Origin: Pirellulaceae bacterium
GTDB lineage: Bacteria > Planctomycetota > Planctomycetia > Pirellulales > Pirellulaceae
Assembly (NCBI GenBank): GCA_020846515.1
Contig: JADLDX010000764.1
Span: 1 to 11,472 of the forward strand
DNA length: 11,472 bases
Reading direction: 5' to 3'
The notes below the pieces were generated by a model, which was not told the DNA's origin, ran no database searches, and saw only the letters and a list, made by a program, of their open reading frames with translations. A program made the translations under genes and the position numbers. Position 1 is the first letter of the stretch, and every line of letters begins with the position of its first letter. This document shows positions 6,742-11,472 of the stretch, piece by piece.

Positions 6742-9279
6742 CTAAAAGCGTTTGAGAACAGAAATCAGGGCTTGCTTGTCTTCGTCGCTGAGACCCGAAC
6801 CAAAATAGTGCCCTTTGTCTTCCACAAAATCAGGGCAGCGATTGAACCGTTGCATGAGTTCTACTGGTGTAAGTTGCGTCAGGTCTCCACCCCCAGCTGC
6901 CAGTGCTTTCTGCAGGGCTTCCACATCCAGATTGGCCAGCAGGTTCACTGGCGTACCTTGCGGAATGAAGATGGCTTTTCCGGGGCGAATCTCCAGTGGA
7001 GTTTCTAGAGTGAAATCGCGAGCCACGTCGGGAACAAATGCGGGCCGGGTCGTCATCTTCATACCACGTGGGCCCAGTCGTTTTTCGGGCCACAACAAAC
7101 GTTCGACACCCGTCTCGAAGGCGGCCACCCGCGCGGCGACCGATGGATCTTTGCGAGGATAGTCACCTAAAGAGTTATTGTTAAAGTAAGGCGCTGTGGT
7201 CCACATGGCGCACAGCGTCGGCGTGCGATAATATCCACGTCCATCGCTAGGCAGCGGCATTGAAAAGTTGCTTTGCAATGTCAACGGGTTGAACAAGTTG
7301 ACTAGCCCGCCAGCCGAAGGCAATGTCTTGTAGGTCTCCGACGAGAACTGATCCCACAGTTTGCCACGCGTTGGATTGGTGCCCATCGATCGACCCGCAT
7401 TGGTTTGCAGCATCGACACTGGATAGCGTTTGTCATTGGACAAGAAGTTGTTCTTACGGAACTCTTGGAAGTCCTCGTAGGTGTACGTCTCTTTCTTGGC
7501 CAATGGCCGACTGGAATGGCAACTAGCACACTGTTGGCCGTATATGGCCAAGCCCCGTGGAACCAGATGGCGGTCACTCAGATAATCAGCTACCGTTTTT
7601 ACGGCTGGGTCATGTACAGCAAGTGGGACGTTGCGCAAGCGATCATCGTCTAAGTGCGGTACCCGTCGACTAGCCAATTCCAAAAACGCTTCCATCGGAC
7701 CCATGCGTTCTTCGGTCAACATCCAGAAGTTCTTGCGGTATTTGGCGACGACTTCGGGATTCAGCGACGCAAACGCGGCTTGAGTACGCGGATCCAACCG
7801 TATAGGCTGGGACTTTCGCGCTGCTTGAATATCAAACGGACGTCGATGCTCAATCGCATGAATGAACATGTTCTGAGCGGCCGATAGCAGTTTGGCGACT
7901 TGAGTGCGTTCGGCATCCGTATACTGACCATCGCTGATCGCTTTGATATACGCCTGTTGTCCGGCATCGATGATGGCTAAATTCGCGTCGTCAATCGTGA
8001 ACAGACCAATGTTCACGTAGACACGCATCGATTCGATGACCATCCCCATGGTGCCTGAGCCATCCTTTAAGCCCAAAATCGTTTTGAGTTTGTACCCGTC
8101 GGCTTCCTTGATCAGTTCCCCTTGGGCTTCAGCAGTGGGCATCGATTCCTTGATGATGACGGCCTGGGCGTCGCTGATACGTTCATAAGAGCGAATGTCG
8201 GTGCGTGCCTGGAATTGGTAAATCGCATTGATGGCGTTAGGATTATTGAACATGTCGTTGGAGATACGCGACGTGTCGGATGTTCCAGCTTGCTGAGCGT
8301 GGGCGATTTGCCAGAAGAAATTGTCAGGCGTAATTTTTTGAGTAAACATCTGCCCTTCATCGATGAACTGGTTACCGATAACGGCCGATAGCTCGTGCCA
8401 TTGTGGGTTCACAATCGATTTGGGGGGCCGCGTTGGTTCGAAGGCAACATGGCATAGTGCGCAAGACATGCCGATCAAATAGGGCGGTTCGTATTTGGCG
8501 GGTTCGAGCAAATACTGCTTTAATCCAGCACCGCTCTTCCATGTTTCTCGATCAGACTCGGGAAAGAGTGGATTGGGAAACTTGCGCAAGCCAATCACAC
8601 CGGTCGGTTCGCCAAGCATGGCCTTTACCACCAGACGCTCTTCAATGTCTGGGTAGGTTCGAGTCAGCGCGGCCTCCCATGACTCGCGTTCTTCATCTTT
8701 CCACTTGTCCAGCACCGTCAAGCCAAACTCATCTGGAGTCGTGGAGGGCTCACAACTCGGATCGTTGACCATGCCTAATTTCTGAAAGCGTTCGGTGCGG
8801 GGAGTTTGGGCCAGCAATCGCACAAAGTCGACATTGCCCTTGGTGCGTCGCGTCATGCCGCGAAAGAAGAACTGGTTACCACCAGTCCAGTAATACCAGG
8901 TATCCATACCAATAGCTGCTTGTGGATTGAACTTGCCCGCAGCACCTTGCCCATATCCTTGCCCTTCGCTCTGCCCGTAACCAGGATCAGAGCAAGCTGC
9001 AACACGATATTGGTCCCAGTTGCTGTACTGGGCATAGCCGTCATAGCTGCTGCCGTAACTACCGCGTGCAGTGTCCGTAGCTGGTGTGCCAGCAGGATTG
9101 AGAGGCGCTGAAGTTGCAGGAGCAGCGGGAGTCGCTGGCGCAGAAGTTGGCTCAGTTGCTGGTGTCTGGCCACCTTCGGGTGCCTGGCCTGCGCTGTAGC
9201 AACTGTTGTGGCAGCTGTCATGCCAAACCAAGGCGGTGACCGCCATGACGATCGATGCAAGTCTGCAAGCCTTAAGCAT
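6742..9279 (-). CDS. Large secreted di-haem cytochrome c, divergent RoxA/peroxidase-like, first gene of the operon
   Basis: An 845-aa protein with an N-terminal hydrophobic export signal (about 5-20), then a Pro/Ala/Thr-rich linker (about 32-70) and a Gly/Tyr/Ser-rich stretch (about 73-116). Two haem c sites follow: CALCH at 273-277 and CASCH at 584-588, more than 300 residues apart because of a long, apparently helical insert at about 295-555. The C-terminal end, GHYFGSGLSDEDKQALISVL with His824, matches the terminal segment of the other two cytochromes here and suggests a shared haem-ligand histidine. At the place where the others have APYLHNGS, this one reads APYFNNNSLG, so the histidine is replaced by asparagine. 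Export across the cytoplasmic membrane is inferred from the signal and haem c sites. The ATG at 9279 follows GGAG by 8 nt; a GTG one codon upstream is possible. Stop and next start are about 15 nt apart. The role is probably electron transfer or peroxide/oxygen chemistry, and the substrate is not known. Confidence 0.8.
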   Translation of the reverse strand: MLKACRLASIVMAVTALVWHDSCHNSCYSAGQAPEGGQTPATEPTSAPATPAAPATSAPLNPAGTPATDTARGSYGSSYDGYAQYSNWDQYRVAACSDPGYGQSEGQGYGQGAAGKFNPQAAIGMDTWYYWTGGNQFFFRGMTRRTKGNVDFVRLLAQTPRTERFQKLGMVNDPSCEPSTTPDEFGLTVLDKWKDEERESWEAALTRTYPDIEERLVVKAMLGEPTGVIGLRKFPNPLFPESDRETWKSGAGLKQYLLEPAKYEPPYLIGMSCALCHVAFEPTRPPKSIVNPQWHELSAVIGNQFIDEGQMFTQKITPDNFFWQIAHAQQAGTSDTSRISNDMFNNPNAINAIYQFQARTDIRSYERISDAQAVIIKESMPTAEAQGELIKEADGYKLKTILGLKDGSGTMGMVIESMRVYVNIGLFTIDDANLAIIDAGQQAYIKAISDGQYTDAERTQVAKLLSAAQNMFIHAIEHRRPFDIQAARKSQPIRLDPRTQAAFASLNPEVVAKYRKNFWMLTEERMGPMEAFLELASRRVPHLDDDRLRNVPLAVHDPAVKTVADYLSDRHLVPRGLAIYGQQCASCHSSRPLAKKETYTYEDFQEFRKNNFLSNDKRYPVSMLQTNAGRSMGTNPTRGKLWDQFSSETYKTLPSAGGLVNLFNPLTLQSNFSMPLPSDGRGYYRTPTLCAMWTTAPYFNNNSLGDYPRKDPSVAARVAAFETGVERLLWPEKRLGPRGMKMTTRPAFVPDVARDFTLETPLEIRPGKAIFIPQGTPVNLLANLDVEALQKALAAGGGDLTQLTPVELMQRFNRCPDFVEDKGHYFGSGLSDEDKQALISVLKRF

Positions 9280-9557
9280 CACAGTGACTCCGTGTGGCCA
9301 GTTACAAAATAGCTAAATCAGTCGGCAACGATGCGCTGCAGTGGAGTCTAACCTCGGGTGAGGGGCGCGATACGGAACGCTTCAGGTAGGCTGCACCGGT
9401 AAGCCGGTTAGCGCAACGCTTGCATTCCCTGTCGCGTCCGTAGCTGGCTTGGCGAAGTATGCTTTAATTGGCCCAGGCGCGTAAGCGTCGTAGGTTCATC
9501 AGCGTCGAAAGTGCTAATGGTGTTCAGCGCTATGGTGTGTGAATCGCGAGAACCAGC
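9280..9557. other. Divergent intergenic region between the cytochrome operon and the C1-like gene
   Basis: This 278-bp stretch holds no convincing ORF. It should contain the promoters for both directions. A short inverted repeat, ACCGG-TAAG-CCGGT (9395-9408), is the only hairpin I see; at 5 bp it may be chance. I could not find a good promoter or strong ribosome-binding site for the plus-strand gene. Confidence 0.6.
9301..9328 (-). promoter_or_regulatory. Possible sigma70-type promoter for the cytochrome operon
   Basis: On the minus strand, TTGCCG (9328-9323) and TGTAAC (9306-9301) are separated by 16 nt and end about 21 nt before the ATG at 9279. Each hexamer matches the consensus at 4 of 6 bases, so this is a weak candidate. 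Planctomycete promoters are poorly predicted by such matches. Confidence 0.25.
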
Positions 9558-10439
9558 ATGTCACATAAGCGGCCACGCGGCATGGGTTGGCAGCCAGATT
9601 TGCCGGATGCTCGCGACTACAACACGCGCAGCCCACTGGTTACACGCTGGCTTGAGCAGTTGCCTACTGAGTACTTGACGTTTGATTCTTTGCCCGTGTC
9701 GGTCGATCTGCGACGTGACGAGGATGGCTGCTACTTTCCTTCAGTGGCAGATCAAGGCACCTTAAATGCCTCGGTGGCATTTGCTGTCATTGGGTTGGTT
9801 GAATATTTTCAACGTCGTATTCAGGGCATCGCATTTCATGGATCGACCCTATTTCTATACAAAACGACGCGCAATCTTTTGGATAAAGGTATATCAACCA
9901 CTAATGATCGCGGGGTAGATTTGCGATCGACCTTAAAATCCTTAGTCCGATGTGGAGTACCCGCCGAGGACTACTGGCCCTATGAAGTGGAACGCTTTGC
10001 AGTTGAACCTGAATCCTTTTTTTATGCCGCAGCGGAACGTTTCCCGGATCTCACCTATTTTCGGTTGGATACACCCAACGCCGATGGCCAATCGACTTGG
10101 CGCCTTATGAAATCCTTTTTGGCGGCTGGGTTTCCGGTCGCTTTTGGCTTTTCTGTGCCGGCATCCCTAACAGAAGTCGGCGAAATACTCTATCGGCCTG
10201 AATTGGATGCTGTTTTAGGTGGCCAAGCCGTCGTGGCCGTGGGTTACCAAGAGCAATATTTTGGTCCCGGACGCGACGCGATCCTGATTCGCAGTTCCTG
10301 GGGTAGCCAATGGGGAGACCACGGTTATGGTTGGCTACCCGCAGCTTTCGTCACTGCCCAATTGGCCAGAGATTTTTGGACATTGATATCTCCCCGCTGG
10401 GTGGGTACCGCCGAATTGACGCGCCCGGTCATATCTTAG
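9558..10439 (+). CDS. C1 (papain-like) peptidase homologue with all catalytic residues substituted; probable pseudoenzyme
   Basis: A 293-aa protein with the layout of bacterial C1A-type peptidases that lack a propeptide: an opening GMGWQPDLPDARDY (8-21), VDLR near 49-52, the DQG oxyanion segment (65-67, Gln66 kept), GGxAVVAVGY (221-230), and SSWGSQWGDHGYGWLP (246-261). The catalytic positions look changed. The usual DQGxLGSCTA reads DQGTLNASVA, giving Ser72 for the nucleophile Cys. GGHAV reads GGQAV, giving Gln223 for His. RNSWG reads RSSWG, giving Ser246 for Asn. The structural motifs around them are well kept, so the fold should be intact while cysteine-protease activity is not expected; a binding or regulatory role is likely. 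No signal peptide is seen. The ATG at 9558 has only a weak upstream purine run (GCGAGAA). It is divergent from the cytochrome operon and no functional link is evident. Confidence 0.85.
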   Translation: MSHKRPRGMGWQPDLPDARDYNTRSPLVTRWLEQLPTEYLTFDSLPVSVDLRRDEDGCYFPSVADQGTLNASVAFAVIGLVEYFQRRIQGIAFHGSTLFLYKTTRNLLDKGISTTNDRGVDLRSTLKSLVRCGVPAEDYWPYEVERFAVEPESFFYAAAERFPDLTYFRLDTPNADGQSTWRLMKSFLAAGFPVAFGFSVPASLTEVGEILYRPELDAVLGGQAVVAVGYQEQYFGPGRDAILIRSSWGSQWGDHGYGWLPAAFVTAQLARDFWTLISPRWVGTAELTRPVIS

Positions 10440-10519
10440 GCCGGACTATCATGTCTTGAGCTGAACTAAAAGTAGATTGGGACAGACGCGACAAGGGTTA
10501 TATCCACTCAAGTTTCCGT

Positions 10520-10540
10520 TGGTTAAACCATTAGCATGGT
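10520..10540 (+). promoter_or_regulatory. Two overlapping inverted repeats, possible operator
   Basis: TGGTT-A-AACCA (10520-10530) overlaps ACCAT-TAGC-ATGGT (10527-10540), so the two 5-bp hairpins share ACCA and cannot form together. The site lies about 100 bp before the ATG of the 254-aa protein, in the 199-bp gap after the C1-like gene. It could be an operator, but the arms are short. Confidence 0.2.
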
Positions 10541-10638
10541 AATAATACTCATTGCTTTGCAAATAGTCGCTGCTACATTGGGGGTTAGGTCAAAAACACA
10601 TATTCAGCGTTGGGAACTCTCTTGGTTGTTAGAGCACC

Positions 10639-11403
10639 ATGGATCGAATTGTGGGTTCGAGTAGTTTGAATATGCCGAAGCGCATTGTGGTTGCGTTGGG
10701 TGAACTACATGATGCCTATGTTTATGCTCAGGAAACCAGCGGGAACAAATGGGAGTTTGCGACTGAAATCGAGCGACTGAAGGAGCTTGGTTTACACAAT
10801 AATGATTTGCGTTGGTTGGTGCGCATGGGATTGGTTAAGCATATGCGCGAAGTGACGCAGGAGGAGGAAGACGGTCGCACGTTCCGTCCGACGGGCGATT
10901 TGGTATTCCCGGCAGGCAGTTGTTTTGTGCTGACCGAAGACGGCGTGTCCGTCGCATCTTTTGAAACGCCGCTCGAACGTACCAACCGTGTGCCGAGCCT
11001 GAATCACCACTCAACATTCGGAAGCTTGCGTGACAGTTTGGGCCACCACGCGAGCGAATGCAACCTTGATTGCCATGTTCAGCGACCTGGTGAGACGCAA
11101 GGCAATCAATGCGATGTCCTTCCGAAATGGGATGCTGACCGTCGAACGCTGTCGTTTAAAGGTTTATTGGTAAAGCATTTCAAATGGGAAGCGGCCAATC
11201 AAGAAGCCGTCTTGTCGGTATTTGAAGAGGAGAGCTGGCCGGCGCGCATTGATGATCCCTTGCCTCTGCAACCCGAGCAGGATGCGAAACGCCGTTTGAG
11301 CGACACGATTAAATGTCTCAACCGCAAGCAGCACAATCGCGTGATCCACTTCCGTGGTGACGGAACAGGAGAAGGCGTTCTCTGGGAAGTGGTCTCGAAC
11401 TAA
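10639..11403 (+). CDS. Planctomycete-type protein of unknown function with winged-helix-like ends
   Basis: A 254-aa soluble protein without signal or membrane segments; I cannot name a family. Its N-terminal third has LHNNDLRWLVRMGLVKHMRE (about 52-71), reminiscent of a helix-turn-helix recognition helix, followed by an acidic, beta-prone stretch and SCFVLTEDGV (94-103). The middle (about 120-160) is rich in His and Cys (HH at 123-124 and 136-137, Cys141, Cys145-His146, Cys158). The C-terminal part has LPKWDADRRTLSFKG (161-175), IDDPLPLQPEQDAKRRL (204-220), and IKCLNRKQHNRVIHFRG (224-240), which could be a second winged helix. I associate such C-terminal segments with planctomycete genomes, from memory and not from a search. 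DNA binding is therefore possible but unproven. The ATG at 10639 lacks a clear ribosome-binding site; the ATG at 10672 is an alternative start. It is followed by terminator hairpins. Confidence 0.7.
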   Translation: MDRIVGSSSLNMPKRIVVALGELHDAYVYAQETSGNKWEFATEIERLKELGLHNNDLRWLVRMGLVKHMREVTQEEEDGRTFRPTGDLVFPAGSCFVLTEDGVSVASFETPLERTNRVPSLNHHSTFGSLRDSLGHHASECNLDCHVQRPGETQGNQCDVLPKWDADRRTLSFKGLLVKHFKWEAANQEAVLSVFEEESWPARIDDPLPLQPEQDAKRRLSDTIKCLNRKQHNRVIHFRGDGTGEGVLWEVVSN

Positions 11404-11404
11404 G

Positions 11405-11420
11405 CCTCCCCTTTGGGAGG
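11405..11420 (+). terminator. GC-rich hairpin right after the 254-aa gene
   Basis: CCTCCC-CTTT-GGGAGG begins 1 nt after the stop codon. It is followed by GGTCG-like sequence and an A-tract, not a T-tract, so by itself it is not a classic intrinsic terminator for plus-strand transcription. It may act together with the next hairpin. Confidence 0.35.
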
Positions 11421-11424
11421 GTCG

Positions 11425-11455
11425 AAAAAACAGGCGCTACTGCAGCCTGTGTTTT
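11425..11455 (+). terminator. Probable intrinsic, possibly bidirectional, terminator
   Basis: An A-tract (11425-11430), then CAGGC (11431-11435), a 9-nt loop, GCCTG (11445-11449) and TGTTTT (11450-11455). The stem extends by the A-T pair at 11430/11450. The T-run suits plus-strand termination, and the A-tract on the other side would serve minus-strand transcription entering from the right. Confidence 0.55.
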
Positions 11456-11472
11456 CGGGGAGGGTGCGTGCG

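Noticed and set aside
8853..9260. Minus-strand ORF of 135 codons in another frame
   Set aside because: It overlaps the signal and low-complexity linker of the 845-aa cytochrome; its Gln/Leu runs come from reading the repetitive codons in a shifted frame.
1021..9279. Dedicated rubber-degradation cluster
   Set aside because: RoxA-like sequence alone does not show polyisoprene cleavage, and nothing else in the window is specific to rubber use, so the substrate is left open.
9073..9447. The 12-mer GTCCGTAGCTGG present at 9073-9084 and 9436-9447
   Set aside because: A 12-base match within 11 kb is expected by chance, and the flanks do not match.

Overview
The window looks like chromosomal DNA of a Planctomycetota bacterium, most likely a Pirellulaceae-type organism. 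That is an inference from gene content: several large c-type cytochromes with N-terminal anchors, a C1-type peptidase homologue of the planctomycete kind, and a 254-residue protein of a type I associate with planctomycetes. No rRNA, tRNA or mobile element is visible, so the taxonomic call is moderate.

The left 9.3 kb is one tightly packed minus-strand operon of six genes, read from about 9279 toward position 1 and running off the left edge. In order they are: (A) an 845-aa secreted di-haem cytochrome c with a Pro/Ala/Thr-rich linker; (B) a 514-aa Old Yellow Enzyme family flavin oxidoreductase with a cysteine cluster for an Fe-S centre; (C) a RoxA-like di-haem cytochrome c whose frame is broken once by an in-frame TGA; (D) a 140-aa four-helix membrane protein; (E) a second, intact RoxA-like di-haem cytochrome; (F) a protein, cut by the window edge, with a D-like four-helix domain fused to a catalase-fold haem domain. 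Genes overlap or lie within about 25 nt of each other, and several starts overlap the upstream stop, so co-transcription and translational coupling are likely.

RoxA-type cytochromes are related to di-haem cytochrome c peroxidases; the founding members cleave C=C bonds of polyisoprene with O2. Catalase-fold proteins include enzymes that act on lipid hydroperoxides (coral allene oxide synthase), and OYE enzymes reduce alpha,beta-unsaturated carbonyls (plant OPR is an example). The combination suggests an envelope pathway that oxidises an unsaturated lipid, polyisoprenoid or carotenoid and then processes the peroxide, enal or enone products. This is a hypothesis from gene families and linkage; the substrate is unknown.

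A 278-bp divergent intergenic region (9280-9557) separates the operon from two plus-strand genes. The first (9558-10439) has a papain-like C1 fold in which all three catalytic positions appear substituted (Cys to Ser, His to Gln, Asn to Ser), so it is probably a pseudoenzyme. The second (10639-11403) encodes a planctomycete-type protein of unknown function with possible winged-helix segments at both ends. Hairpins after its stop look like a terminator.
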